From Datisca glomerata (lineage: Eukaryota > Streptophyta > Magnoliopsida > Cucurbitales > Datiscaceae), in contig QANY01004715.1 in assembly GCA_003255025.1 (NCBI GenBank), positions 42,501-106,500 on the forward strand: a stretch of DNA of 64,000 bases. The letters are read 5' to 3'. Every line of letters begins with the position of its first letter. The first letter of the stretch is position 1. Positions 24,047 to 35,639 of the stretch are shown here, one piece after another. The translations under genes and the position numbers were made by a program. The notes beneath the pieces were generated by a model. That model was given only the letters and a program-made list of their open reading frames with translations, ran no database searches and had not been told where the DNA came from.

Positions 24047-24460
24047 TGCTCAATTAACTAAATTATTCTTATTACTGAGAATATCATATTGTACTGTTTG
24101 TTACTAACCGTGTGGTGACTTCTACAACCTCCTATTAGGTTTCACTCTTCTCCATTTCACCTCTACAACCACCCTACCCTCGGGATTTACGTATCTAAGA
24201 GGTCTTACCTAGGTCCCTGAAGCTAACCAAATAGAAGCTGATACGCCAGCCCTTGATAAACAGATTCACAGATTAGGTAAACAAATAATACAGAGAAATA
24301 ATCAATTGTAAGAATAACCAGTCACTTGGACGGAGAGTAAGATTAGATATAAGTAATTATTCATGTAAGCAAATAAGTAAACAATGTTATCAATAATTAG
24401 CCATAATAGGCAGTGAACAGTTTATATGCACTCGTAACATAAATAAGATATATATTTGTA
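24047..24460 (-). other. Presumed leader upstream of the movement protein
   Basis: About 0.4 kb upstream of the movement-protein ATG, non-coding on both strands, with a moderately GC-rich block (24105-24250). Position fits the viral leader. The right end of the viral DNA is not marked by any repeat that I can see. Confidence 0.45.
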
Positions 24461-25975
24461 TATATTTATTTATATTGTTTTAAATGTAACTTATATATTG
24501 TTTACATATAGTTTCAAAAGATAGATAAAGATTGAGAGAAAGAGAGATGGATAGAGAGATATTGTTGGGTTTATGGGATTTCTAAATTTTCTTTAAAATA
24601 ATAATTAAATTCTATATAGAAGGGTATAACAAGAATAGAAGCATGATTTTTTCTTCTAATCGGTGCACCGGTAAAATTTTATGTAACTCGTTGTCTATTT
24701 TTATAATAATTAACTATAATGTGGTTACTTCTATAGAAAATTAAAAAAAATCTAATTTCAACACTATTGTGGGACCAACCCTTGAGAATGATCAGTTTTG
24801 TAATTTCATTGTTTAGGTAAATACAATGTTAGGCTTAGAGTTTTGGTGAGATAGAAAAGTGAGAGTACATTGAGTGTATTAGGACTTTGAGTTTGTGAGA
24901 GTGAGATGGTTAGAGTGTGTAATTTATTATTTGATAATAGATCTATCATTGATATAGATAATTTGACCGAACAACATAAAAATTTAATTATATACTTGAT
25001 TTGGTATTTTTTTTCTGTCGAATTCCATCACAACAAACATAATTAGTGCCTTTACATATAAGTCTCAACATCATATGAGGTATAGTGTTATTGTGATGAC
25101 TATTTTTTATTTCTATTTTCGCTTTGACTATTTTTTATTTTTTAAAAGTGATATATGCGTGATGTTTTTTCAATTAAACTGAATTCTGAGGGAAATTAAA
25201 CTTTAACAGGATTAGTTGAGTTTATCCTATTTTTAGTAATAGATTTTTAAGGATCAGGACATGTCTATGATGTAAATTATCCACTTCCTTAGGCTTATGA
25301 CAAATGCAATCGACAACATATTTGTTGGTTAAAATTATTATTTAATTTAATTTTTTATTTTTTCTATAAGAACACGTAAGAATCTTTATGGACAATGATC
25401 ATGATGATAATACTTATAATTTTGTTTTATAATCTTGAGGATGATGATAATACACATACCTAAAAATGAAAAAAAAAAATGGAGAGTTGGGTTTGGGGCC
25501 ATGTGTTTTGGATTAATTTAATTCATCCACATATTCACACTACAAAAAAATCTTATTAAAGGTCTTTTTAAGATCATTTTCCGATATTGTAGTGATCATG
25601 AGATAAACAGAACTAAGAGGATAAACTTTTTTCTTCTTCATTTTCTTCTCGTGATTTTTTTTCTCTATCTCTCAATAAAGGGTATTGATATAATAAGAAA
25701 AAAATATTATGTTTTAACACGGCACAGATTTACTATTTATTTAGTTTTGAATCTCGGGATCAAGAGTGATTATAACTGTGATAGTTAGTTTGAGAGATAG
25801 GACGGCATAGCCAAGGCAGTTAAACAAATTCTCGATCGATATATAATCCACATTTTCCTGCGGTTTACATATTTATTTTTGTATCAGAAGAAAATTATAT
25901 GGCACCAAAAATTTACTATTATAATCTAAATCATCAATCAATATAAAGTTATATATTAAACCCTCTTTAATTATA
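24461..25975. other. AT-rich spacer, no gene seen
   Basis: Non-coding DNA with a short GAGA tract near 24530-24560 and a small CACTACAA...TTGTAGTG inverted-ended segment at 25538-25594. Confidence 0.6.
25538..25594. repeat. 57-bp segment with CACTACAA / TTGTAGTG ends
   Basis: The two ends are perfect 8-bp inverted repeats that begin with CACTA, the terminal motif of CACTA transposons. The interior has a second partial match (GGTCTTTTTAAGATCATT). No 3-bp target duplication is evident, so its origin is uncertain. Confidence 0.4.
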
Positions 25976-26200
25976 CACTAGTAGAAAAATGGTTTTTCAT
26001 GGTGGTTGTGCTAAAGCAAGTACGACGGATCGTAAATAATCTGACTCGAAAAATGCAGCGCAATTTTTTCTACCACAAAAGTTGTGTAATATGATGGTGG
26101 GTACAAGACCCGTCATATTATTCCTAAATGCGACAAATGATATGGCAACCGTCATATTTTTAAGTTTTGCATGTACTTTTAATACTATGGATATTCTAAG
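25976..26200 (+). mobile_element. CACTA-like DNA transposon end
   Basis: CACTAGTAGAAAAATGG at 25976 matches the usual CACTA terminal sequence. It is followed by subterminal short motifs such as ACGACGG and CGTCATA in both orientations. The sequence is cut at 26200 by copia element A and resumes at 31449, where CGTCGTA and TACGACG motifs continue. No transposase is seen and the other terminus was not found. Confidence 0.55.
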
Positions 26201-26531
26201 TAAGGAGTTTCAAGGAGAGAAGCAATCAATTCATGAAGACATGAAGAGAGAAGCAGGCAAAGAAAAGTTGGTAACCGTGAAGAGCAGTAGCAGCAGAAGG
26301 CGTGAAGGGCAGAAGAGAAAAGTAAGAAAGAAAGATGAAAAAGAACATGCAAGACTGGCACAAGAAAAGAAAGAAGAAAGCAAGAAGAAAACCTCAAAAT
26401 ATTATCATTAACCATTGGTCAATAAGCATGCAATCATGTAGCTTAAATAACCAAACAATAAGCTACACAGAAATCGAGAATTACAAGCCAACAAATAATT
26501 AAAACTAAAATGAAACTAATTACAGTTAACA
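26201..26531 (-). repeat. 3' LTR of copia A
   Basis: Aligns with 31122-31448. On the minus strand it starts TGTTAACTGTAATTA. Its outer 8 bases (TAAGGAGT) differ from the TGAACATT of the partner LTR. Directly inside is the polypurine tract (plus strand TCCCCCCGT, 26532-26540). Confidence 0.9.
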
Positions 26532-27295
26532 TCCCCCCGTAAACTGATGCCAAGACTAAAGGGCATCGATTTGTTTCTCAAGAAAATAAAATGAGAAGTA
26601 CAAAGAGGCTTCGTAAAAAGATCTACAAGCTGATATTGAGAAGAAATACATTGAACTTGAAGATCTTTATTTGTTACTTTCTCCCGAATGAAGTGAAAAT
26701 CTACCTCCACATGTTTCATCCAAGCATGAAAGACCTGGTTAGAGGCAACAGCTAAGGCATATAGTTTGTCACAATACAAGATGGGAGCTTTAGGCAAATA
26801 AAAGTGTAGATCACATAATAGTTGACGTATCCAAGATAATTCAGTTGCAGTGTTGGTAAGAGCTTTATATTCAACCTCCGTTGAAGATCAACCAATTGTG
26901 TGTTACTTTTTGGCACTCCAAGATATAAGATTACTCCCAAGAAACACAATGAGGTCAGTAGTAGATCTTCTATCAGAGAGATCACCTACCCAGTCTGCAT
27001 CACTAAAGGCCTGCAAGGTCAAAAAACCAGGTTTAAATATAATGTCATTTGTTAAGGTACCAGCAATATACCGAAGAATTCTTTTAACAGTAGCATAGTG
27101 AGTAGTAGTGAGAGCATGCATAAATTGACAAACTCGCTTAACAACAAGACTAATATCAGGTCTGGTGAAGGTTAAGTACTGTAAAGATCCTTCAATACTT
27201 CGATATTCACTAATATTAGATAGAGGTGTTCCAACATGACTATATACAAGCGTTTTGGTGGAACATGGAGAAGAACAAGGTTTGGCCTCTAACAT
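26532..27295 (-). pseudogene. Copia A RNase H, broken
   Basis: The frame 26903-27295 has GSLQYLTFTRPDIS and AFSDADWVGDLSDRRST (catalytic Asp residues). The C-terminal frame 26516-26797 has HVEVDFHFIREKV and QLVDLFTKPL and ends at the 3' LTR. One frame break separates the halves. Confidence 0.88.
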
Positions 27296-27299
27296 GCCA

Positions 27300-27960
27300 G
27301 TTTTTGAAAGAATATCATATGCATATTTATGTTGGTTTACAAAAATTCCAGATTTAGATCTTTCAATTTCAAAGACCTAAGAAATATTTTAAAGGCCCTA
27401 AATCTGTCATGTCAAACTTTTGTTGAAGAGATGAGATGATATCAGTGATATATGCAGTGTTGGTGCCAGTAATAACAATGTCATCAATATAGAGAAGAGA
27501 ATAAGTAATACACTATCTATCAGATCTAACAAAAAGAGATGTATCGGCAGTAGAAGAACAAAACCAAGAGTGAAAAGATGAGAAGTAAAAGTATCAAACC
27601 AAGCTCTAGGAGCTTATTTTAGACCATATAAAGACTTATGTAGTTTACAAACATAATTTGGATAGTTAGGATGCACAAAACCAGGGGATTGAATCATGTA
27701 AACTTCTTCATTAAGATGACCATGTAAGAATGCATTCTTTACATCTAATTGACATAGAGATGAACTACAAGAGAAAGAATTATTGTAATCGTAGGTTTCT
27801 TAATAACAAGACTAAATGTCTCGTGATAATCCAAACTGGGTTCTCCTTTTGCAACAAGACGAGCTTTATGTCTAGCTATACTACCATTGGGATTATATTT
27901 TATTCTAGACACCTATTTACAACCAACTAAGTTCTTGGTAGGAGGAAGAGGGATAAGAGA
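27300..27960 (-). pseudogene. Copia A reverse transcriptase, broken; YIDD kept
   Basis: The N-terminal LIPLPPTKNLVGCK is at 27913, and the palm motif LYIDDIVI lies near 27477-27495. The intervening blocks are recognisable but cut by stops. It runs into RNase H at 27295. Confidence 0.85.
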
Positions 27961-28506
27961 CCATGTACCTTGATCAAGGAGAGCAGAATATTCATCTTTC
28001 ATAGCATTGATCCATTTGGATGATTTTGAAGCCAAAGTAAATGAAGTAGGTTCAATTTCAGATGACAGAGAAGACGCTAACAATGCACGTTTCTTAGTTA
28101 TTCCAGATTTAGATCTTATAGTCATCCTATGAGTGTTAACCAGTTTTGGAACAATAGAAGTGATAGAAGTAGATGACGGGGAAGGGGAATGGTGATCAAT
28201 ATTGATATCCATGCACAAGTTCTTAGAAATGTCAGGAAAATAATAAGAAGAAATATGTTTAGGAGAATCTGAATTGACCTGGTTAATAGAAGAAGGAATT
28301 CTACAAGAGGAATCAATATGCATAATAGGGAAAAATTTAATAGAATTGTCAATATTGGAAGAAGAAAAATTACGGGAAGAAACCGTAGAACATTCATGCT
28401 GAATAGCACCAAGATTATGTTTATTACCAAACAGAAAAGGATGCATAAAAGGAGAAGAATCATTCTGAACACTGGCAGCAGAGTTATGTTGACTTTTAAG
28501 ATTATT

Positions 28507-29680
28507 TTACTTAGTTATAGTAGCATAAGGAAACACATTTTCATCGAATAGAACATGTCTACAAGTATATGTTTTATCACTAGTAGGATCATAACAAAGA
28601 TAACATTTAAAATCAAGAGGATAACCAAGAAAGATACATTGAGAGGTCTTGTATTGCAACTTATTAGAGTTATAGGGTTTTAAGCATGTATAAAAAGCAC
28701 ATCCAAAAACTCTAAGAGAACTATAATCAGGTTTATTCCCAAATAATAATTTAGAAGGACACTTATTTTTAAGATTAAAAGATGGCATACGATTTATAAG
28801 AAAAACAACAGTACTAAAAGCTTCAAACCATAATTGAAGAGGAAGAGATGCCGTGTGAAGAAGAGCCAATGTAGTCTCAACAATGTGCCTATTTTTCCTC
28901 TCTTCTATGCCATTTTGCTCAGGTGTGTAGGGACATTATTTTTTATTAGATATGCCCTGAGATTGCAAAAAGATTTTGAAAGACAAGCTATTATACTCCC
29001 CACCTCCATCAGTCCCCATAATCTTTATGTTATGAGAGACATGTTTTTCAATAAAGGTCTTGAACAACTTAAATATAGATAAAACTTCAGATTTGTTAGT
29101 CATAGGAAAAATCTAAGTATATCTAGTTAAGTCATCAATAAAAGAGACATATATCTATAACCCTTAGAAGAATTAATAGGGGATGAACCCCAAACATCAC
29201 TATGAATAAGTTGTAAAAAAGTAGAAAATGTAGATTGAGATGAAGAAGAAAGAAGCTTTACCATTTTATTATAAAGACAACTTGTACAAATACATGTAGG
29301 AGAAGCTGAAAATGGAGTAATAGTACAAGAAAGATTAACATTCTGTAAAATGTCCTTAAGAACAGTATTAGAGGCATGTCCAAGTCTCTCATGCCAAAGC
29401 TTATCTGAGACTTTATTACCTAGAAAAGCAAAAGAGCCATTAGAAGAAACATTGTTGATGTTAACATGAATGGAAGTTGGTATAGGATAAAGGCCAGTGT
29501 TATTGAGTCCTTTGTATAGAATTTGACCTGAGGCCTTGTCTTGTATAAGGAAGTAAGAAGCATCGGAGAAGAAAACACAATTATTATCCTTGCAACATTT
29601 GTAGATAGAGAATGAATTTGAAGACAGATTAGGCACGTAAAATAATTTTTGCATCTTAAAAGAGTGAGAGGGAGTATGAA
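28507..29680 (-). pseudogene. Copia A GAG-pre-integrase and integrase, broken
   Basis: The frame 29127-29813 has LWHERLGHASN and CxxC of the pre-integrase zinc domain, then LIHSDVWGSSPI with the first catalytic Asp. The TDGGGEYNS motif (second Asp, about 28996-29025) and NGIEERKNRHIVE (Glu, about 28885-28915) follow in shifted frames. The C-terminal GYPLDFKCYLCYDP segment is at 28507-28869. Confidence 0.9.
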
Positions 29681-29699
29681 GAACACATGTGCCAATATG

Positions 29700-29990
29700 A
29701 GAGATATGTAAGCCTTGTCCATTCCTTATAGCTACAGTATCATTACCATTGAATTCAGCATGAGAGAATATGAAGAGGAAGGTGGAGTGTTGCATCCAGT
29801 GTCTGTCAACCAAACATGTGAATCTTTATGTTACTTAGTCTGGAGTGAGGTGAGAGTTGCATCCAGTGTCTGTCAACCAAACCTGTGAATCTTTATGTTA
29901 CTTAGTCTGGAGTGAGGTGAGAGTTGCATCCAGTGTCTGTCAACCAAACCTGCGAATCTGAAGAGGAAGGTGGAGAAGACATGACAGTCA
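29700..29990 (-). pseudogene. Copia A protease region disrupted by a tandem triplication
   Basis: The minus-strand phrase encoding VWLTDTGCN (DTG active site) is present in three tandem 67-bp units starting at 29791, 29858 and 29925. The unit length is not a multiple of three, so the frame is destroyed. The block TGAAGAGGAAGGTGGAG occurs on both sides (29771 and about 29959), suggesting a larger duplication event. Residues normally linking DTG to the GNGQGLHISHIG segment are missing. Confidence 0.85.
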
Positions 29991-30045
29991 TGGCAACAAG
30001 AGTTGCAGGTGGATTTTTCCCTTGATAAGTAAAATTTATCCTGTG

Positions 30046-31092
30046 CTAGCAATCAACAGCCGAATGCCCATGTTTTTGGCAGATTTGACAAAATATTTTC
30101 GGACCATGATTGCAGAAATAATTATCTTGAACACCATTCTTGAAACATTTTTGAGTTGGTTGTGATGTAGGAGGAGCACCAAGAATAAAATTTCTTTGAT
30201 TGGTGTTAAAGAAATTTTTACATCTATTTGAATTGAATATTCCATTGTTGAACATTCCAGCTCCCCTAAAGGACCGGAAGTTTCTGCCTCCTCTATTATT
30301 GTTGCCACGGAAAATATTTTGATTTTTGGGCAACCACCATTGTTATTTGTTGAATCAATTTTTCTTGTTGCTTGTGTTGAAATTCCAAAAATTGCCCCTC
30401 TGATCTAAGAACATGAAGTTCTTTTAATGTGATAAATTCAGCGCTTGTTCTGATAGATGTCCTTATCACATTGTAGTCATTTACGAGACCATTGAGAGTG
30501 TAAATTAAAATATCCTCATCTTCAACCATGACCGAAACATCAGCCGATTTGTCATTTAATTTCTTAATTCTTTAAATGTAGGAGTCAAGATTTTCATTGG
30601 CTTTCTTATTCACGGACTGGAGGTCAGACTTTGGTTGTAAGATATTGTATCTTGAAATGGATGAGAATCATCTTCCAATAGAGTTCCAGACATCTCTTGA
30701 TGTTTGACACCCTACAACGTAAGATAATGCCAGAGGTGATAATGTGGCATTTATGAGAGTAATAAGAGCTTGGTCTTGTGAAACCCATGGATCAAATTTT
30801 GGATTTGGTACAGAAGTAATTTCCCCTTATCATTGCAAAGAAAATGGTTTGGTGCCATCAATGAACCCAAAAATAGAGTGTGCTTTAATATAAATGAGAT
30901 TTGGTATTTCCAGAGAATAACATTTGAAGACTCAAGACGTATAGAGATGAGATTACAAATATTAGAGAGAAGAAAAATGTGAGAATGAAGTTGAGAGTCA
31001 TTTGTGCTAGACACAGACACAGTTTCACAAGTTACTTTGCTTGAATCAGTAGAGGCGTTGGAAGAAGTTGAGTTGGGAGAAGAAGATGCCAC
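30046..31092 (-). pseudogene. Copia A Gag, broken
   Basis: The ATG at 31092 starts MASSSPNSTSSN, 17 bases past the primer site. The middle frame (30296-30529) has EDILIYTLNGLVNDYN and LKELHVL, typical of UBN2-type copia Gag. The Asn/Arg/Gly-rich tail and a CCHC knuckle CQICQKHGHSAVDC (about 30046-30090) close the protein. Frameshifts occur near 30330 and 30560. Confidence 0.88.
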
Positions 31093-31108
31093 AGACGTTT
31101 GTCTCTAT

Positions 31109-31121
31109 GGCTCTGATACCA
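31109..31121 (-). promoter_or_regulatory. Primer-binding site of copia A
   Basis: The minus strand reads TGGTATCAGAGCC, an exact plant initiator tRNA-Met complement, immediately next to the 5' LTR. Confidence 0.93.
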
Positions 31122-31448
31122 TGAACATTTTCAAGGAGAGAAGCAATCAATTCATGAAGATAGATGCAGGCAAAGAAAGGTTGGTAACCTGTGAAGAGCA
31201 GTGGCAGCAGAAGGCGTGAAGGGCAGAAGAGAAAAGTAAGAAAGAAAGATGGAAAATGACATGCAAGACTGGCGTAAGAAAAGAAAGAAGAAAGCAAGAA
31301 GAAAACCTCAAAATATTATCATTAACCATTAGTCAATAAGCATGCAATCGTCTAGCTTAAATAGCCACACAATAGGATGCACAGAAATCGAGATTACAAC
31401 CTAGCAAGCAGATAATTAAAACCAAAATGAAATTAATTACAGTTAACA
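31122..31448 (-). repeat. 5' LTR of copia A
   Basis: Partner of 26201-26531, flanked internally by the primer-binding site and externally by CTAAG. The plus-strand frames over both LTRs (26082-26411 and 31004-31219) are Lys/Glu-rich shadows. Confidence 0.9.
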
Positions 31449-32372
31449 CTAAGCACGTCGTATTAAAAGATGATCAAATACGACGATGTGCTAAAAGCCT
31501 ATCGTACTTGTTAGAAGTACAATGGTTGACGATGCCCCATCATAATAAAAGATGATTCGATATGACCGCGTCCGAAAACTTGTCGTATTTGTTAATAAAA
31601 TGATAATGTGTCGAAGACCTGTCATACTTAATGATGGTGAAATAGGATGGGTGCTCTAAGCCTGGTCATAGAGTGACCCTATAAAATTAACAAAATTCTG
31701 TATTTTTATTTCTTCCTATCCCACGCGTAACTCCATTTTCGTCTCGTAGTGTTACTCCCTCCACCCGTTACTGAGTAACAATTTCACCGTTGTCCTTGTC
31801 TTCCCTATCGTCTTCATTTTATCTTAGTTTATGATTGAGTTAAAATATTGGAGGCAAGAATATGGCAACATTAATAGCCACTTGGAAAATGAATATTTGA
31901 AACCAGGTTGAGAGTTAGATTGAAACCATATGTATACATACTTACATGATAAATATATTACTTATTTTAATAATAGGGAGTGTTCTAAAATAGAAAAGGA
32001 GGAATACTATTTTTTACATAATTAAAACAATTTTTTATAAAAAATTTTAAGTTGATTTTGATTAACAACAAATTAAAGTTTAAACCAAGACTGTTAGCTA
32101 TTGCCTATGTGTGATTTGGGAATCTAATTCCTCAAATTTCACACTCTCCCGTCACAAAAAATAACTACGAAAGTTTTAGATTTAAAAATATATTTAAAAA
32201 CTCTTTTATCTTGCGAATGTGAAAACGAGAATTTGCGACCATCAAACCCGCGATCACATGCATAAAGGCGAATGGGTGGTTTAGCAAGAATTCAATTTAT
32301 TTAAACTCATATTTTATTGTATATTTGATGAATAAGCTATTTTGTATGAATGAAATATTTATTTACTATCAA

Positions 32373-32377
<5 letters not shown>

Positions 32378-32411
<34 letters not shown>
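32378..32411. repeat. (AT)n microsatellite
   Basis: Alternating TA run of about 34 bases. Confidence 0.95.
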
Positions 32412-32417
<6 letters not shown>

Positions 32418-32929
32418 GGATATTTTTTTTGTGGAATGTTAGATAAAAAAGACTGATGTAAGGGAAAATTAAGGTTGTTATAATCATCTTATAAGTGAAT
32501 TAATACATTTATTGCAGTAATCTTCAAACAATATAATCATAGTTTGCATGCACTCCCAATTGACAATCTCTAGGTTCAATTAAATTGGATTATAAAATAG
32601 AAAAAAAATCTTAATTTATAATGCAATTGCGACTCTAATATCAAACAGAATTACTTTCGTATCCTTATATGAAATAAAGTAAATATAAGATTTTTCTTAA
32701 CAATCTATCTCATTTTATTAATTTAATTAAAATTAAAGTTATTAAAGTTTAGTCTAATATTGTTAATTCATTTAAATACTAATCAAGTATAATTTAAATT
32801 AATGTTAAAATTGAACATCAAAATATTTTTTTATAATATAACTGAAAAGATTTTTAAGTAACTTTCCATTATTTATACAAATTTACAAAAAAAAAAAATA
32901 ACTTATGCCAAACATAAGTCAGTATCCTG

Positions 32930-33260
32930 AAGAGCTTCCAATACCTAAGTCAGTATCTTAGAAAAAATTTGCAGTTTCCTTTAGAAGATAATTGCTTACC
33001 TCTATAGTTTGTCGGTAGATGTATTTATACCTGGGTCTTCAGTGGGAGGAAACGTGCCGAAGAAGTCTCTCGGAGGCGTGCTGGGAAAGCGTCACAAGAC
33101 ACAATGCCTGTCTTTGATTGGACAGGAGGGAGAAGGTCTTGACATATAGCGTTCTGCATTAAATGTTAGAATGACCGGACGGATGCTATCTTGATATCCT
33201 GTCATGGCGACTGGACCTGTTAAGTGCTACTTTCAAGGACAATTATAGCCTTGTGCTCGG
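32930..33260 (-). repeat. LTR-like fragment
   Basis: Base composition changes sharply from AT-rich to mixed. The minus strand shows TATAAATACATCTACC near 33010-33030, a promoter-like layout common in LTRs. No partner copy or target-site duplication was found, so the identity is tentative. Confidence 0.3.
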
Positions 33261-34377
33261 TACTATTCAAGCTCTTCTCCTAAACTTTAATCTCTCTTAT
33301 ACGTGCTTGGGTCTGTGTAACCCAAGTTTCCTTGAGGCTGACCAGTCAAGATCGATTCTTTTCTTTGAAAACTTTCTTTCGTCAAAGGTTTCTCGATATG
33401 GTGTGACATGTGTCATCGTACTATTGGAGTTCATAAAAACACCCATAACAATCATTATAAATTACGGGAACCAAACACCCCTTAAATAATGCACAATGAT
33501 TCACAATGGCTTTTGTTTTGACAAAATTTTTAAACAAATTATCTTCTTGAACAATATCAAAGCCATGTTTAATTATTAATTATCTAATTAGCCGTTGAAA
33601 TGAGGGAATATTTTGCCCCCCAAAAAGTATGGAATTGAAATATTCAAACTGAGAGTTAATTTACAAATTATTTTAATGAGTTATTTAAATAATTTATAAA
33701 TGATTGTCATATCATTTGATTATTTAAAATTTGGTCAATTACTTAATCGAAGTATAATTACTCTTTCCAATTAAATTACAAAACAAATCTCACCTAATAA
33801 CCACATTAATATTTAATTATTCTAGTTTATTAGGAAATCAATGTAACTTTGGGTTAAATATTAGTCAATCTTAAAATAAACCCCAAAATAGTGAAGAAAT
33901 AGTCGAATAATTAGCCAAGACAAAATGCTGCATGTGAACCCACGTAATTCAAATCATTCAAGTTCCACCATCCATGCCTGACTGATAAGATTTAAATGAA
34001 AATTATAATCTTCTACTATTTTTAATCTTTTTATTATTTAATGATTACTTTTAAGTTTTCAACCCGAATAGCAAACAAGAAATAGTAACCCAATTAATTA
34101 CTCAATATATGCTGTATGCATGTGATTTCACAAATAAAAACTCTATTTATTGGCTTAGATTAAGCGTGATTAAAATATTAAATAGAGGTAGTTATTCTAG
34201 TTTATGACATTTAGGTACTTAAGCATGAGAGCGAGAGAAAAGTATATTTTACTACTAGGAGATGCCCCCTAGGGTTTTCATTGCCTTGTTGAGGGGTGGG
34301 TGTTTTTCCTTTCGCTTCATTACCATTCTGATTTGGTATTCGGGTTGGGAGAGGTTGCTAATTCTCTATCCTCTGAA

Positions 34378-35615
34378 ATGGAGGAAGAAATTTTAGCCCA
34401 CACAGCGGAGGATATCGATCGTTATCTCTCTGGTCGACTTGACCATTGTAATTTGACGGAAGAGGAAGCATATGAGATTGTAATCCTGAGAGAGGCTACG
34501 TGCGTGACTATTGAAGCTTGTTGATTAAGCATTGTAGAAATGTTGTTTACCAGCAGAAAGTACAATCTTCATGTTTCGAAGAGCACTGTCGAAGGCATGG
34601 AATACAGAAAATGACACTCATTTTGTTGAGGTCGATAAGGATACATTCCAGGTATTTTTCTCTACTGATGAGGCTTTATCCTTCGTAGTGGAAAATGGCC
34701 CATGGCTTTTTGAAGAAAATATTTTTTTGTGGTGAAGAGATGGAAACTTGAGTTATCTATCAATTTTGAAGAATTTTATTTAGACAACTTTTGGCTTCAA
34801 ATCCATGATCTTCTGATTGAATGCAGAGGGAAGAAAGTCGGGGAGTTGATAGGAAGTAATGTAGGTAGAGTGGTTGAGTCTGATGATGGTTTTTCAAAGG
34901 ATGGAGTAGTTTTTAACCATTTTACACGAGTTAAAATTGAGTTATCGATAACCAAGCCATTAACTGGTGAGAGGGTCGTGCACAACTTTTCACGGTAAGA
35001 AAAGGTGGTGCTCTTTCAAATATGGGCGTCTACCTCATTTTTGCAGTACATGTGGAAGGATCATTCACTTGGAATGGAAGTGTCCGCTTAATGTTACTAT
35101 TAACAATGTTGTTAGGGATGGAGAGAGTAAAGAGGTGGCTTATGGAGATCAAATCAGAGCCCTCTCTAGTGCATTCAGACGCTAGGGGCATTCACACCTA
35201 AGGGATGAAGGGGGTTAACGTTAACTATTGGCTAGGACATGGCACGAATTTTGGGCGTGATAGGGGCAGTGATTCTAGTAGGGGGAGAGGACAGTGGCTG
35301 GAGAAGACCACCACAGCGCCACCGAATAAACCTTATCCTCTGGCAGAGGCTCCTTATTCAAATTCAAATACCCCATTTAAGAAGCCTAATTTTCAAGAGA
35401 AAATTGCTGATCTCGCTCCTAACGTGGCTTGTGAAAATCTTGAGGGAGCCAAGATTCGCACTCTGAGTAATGACAAAATTCATGGCGCTAGCACTGATTT
35501 GGTGGTGGTTGAGGATTATCCCAGCCGTTGTTTAGGGATTGCTCCCAAAAGGAAGGGATTAACCCTGCAAGTATCACACACAGCTTCCGGTTCTGGTTCT
35601 ATACATACTCCTCTC
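34378..35615 (+). pseudogene. LINE ORF1 protein, N-terminal portion, broken
   Basis: The nucleic-acid-binding ORF1 protein of plant L1 elements. It starts MEEEILAHTAEDIDRYL. A frame with FRRALSKAWNTEND and VVENGPWLFEENI is the DUF4283 domain (about 34575-34735). FWLQIHDLLIECRGKKVG and IELSITKPL (34729-34998) precede the zinc knuckle CSTCGRIIHLEWKC (about 35043-35085). The C-terminal tail (35205-35600) is Ser/Pro-rich. At least four frame breaks occur. Similarity ends near 35615, where copia D sequence starts. Confidence 0.83.
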
Positions 35616-35639
35616 AAATCTTTCTTTTTGTCTCTTGTT

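Larger units (their letters stand above)
16340..24460 (-). mobile_element. Endogenous pararetrovirus copy 1 (Caulimoviridae, petuvirus-like), nearly complete
   Basis: About 8 kb on the minus strand carries, in order, a movement protein, coat protein with a CCHC zinc finger, aspartic protease, RT with YIDD, RNase H, and a further ORF. The viral control region follows: TATA box at 16771-16778, AATAAA at about 16596-16601, primer site at 16465-16475. No integrase is present and there are no LTRs, which separates it from gypsy elements. The movement protein and the order of domains place it in Caulimoviridae; genus is uncertain between petuvirus-like and florendovirus-like. Many frameshifts and stops make it a dead copy. 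Outer limits are approximate: the left end is where the near-16340 repeats begin, the right end is where leader-like DNA fades. Confidence 0.87.
26201..31448 (-). mobile_element. Ty1/copia element A, complete but decayed
   Basis: LTRs 26201-26531 and 31122-31448 enclose gag, protease, integrase, RT and RNase H in copia order on the minus strand. The target-site duplication CTAAG is perfect (26196-26200 and 31449-31453). A tRNA-Met-type primer site lies at 31109-31121 and a purine tract ACGGGGGGA next to the 3' LTR. The element sits in a CACTA-like sequence. All genes carry frame damage, and the protease region has a tandem triplication. Confidence 0.93.
31449..34261. other. Spacer with CACTA-like remnant and LTR-like block
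   Basis: 31449-31690 continues the CACTA-like subterminal repeats (CGTCGTA / TACGACG). 32378-32411 is an (AT)n tract. 32930-33260 is a GC-richer block with a minus-strand TATAAATAC, resembling part of an LTR. The rest is AT-rich with no gene seen. Confidence 0.55.

Noticed and set aside
24230..24260. A possible second viral primer site near the right end of copy 1 (GCTGATACGCCA)
   Set aside because: It differs from the tRNA-Met complement in spacing and sequence and is not adjacent to a leader boundary.
16340..24460. The possibility that viral copy 1 is an intact, replicating virus
   Set aside because: Frameshifts in nearly every domain and loss of the protease Asp exclude it.
26082..26411. 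109-residue Lys/Glu-rich plus-strand frame
   Set aside because: It lies mainly over the 3' LTR of copia A, and the partner LTR at 31122-31448 repeats the same words; a shadow of an LTR.
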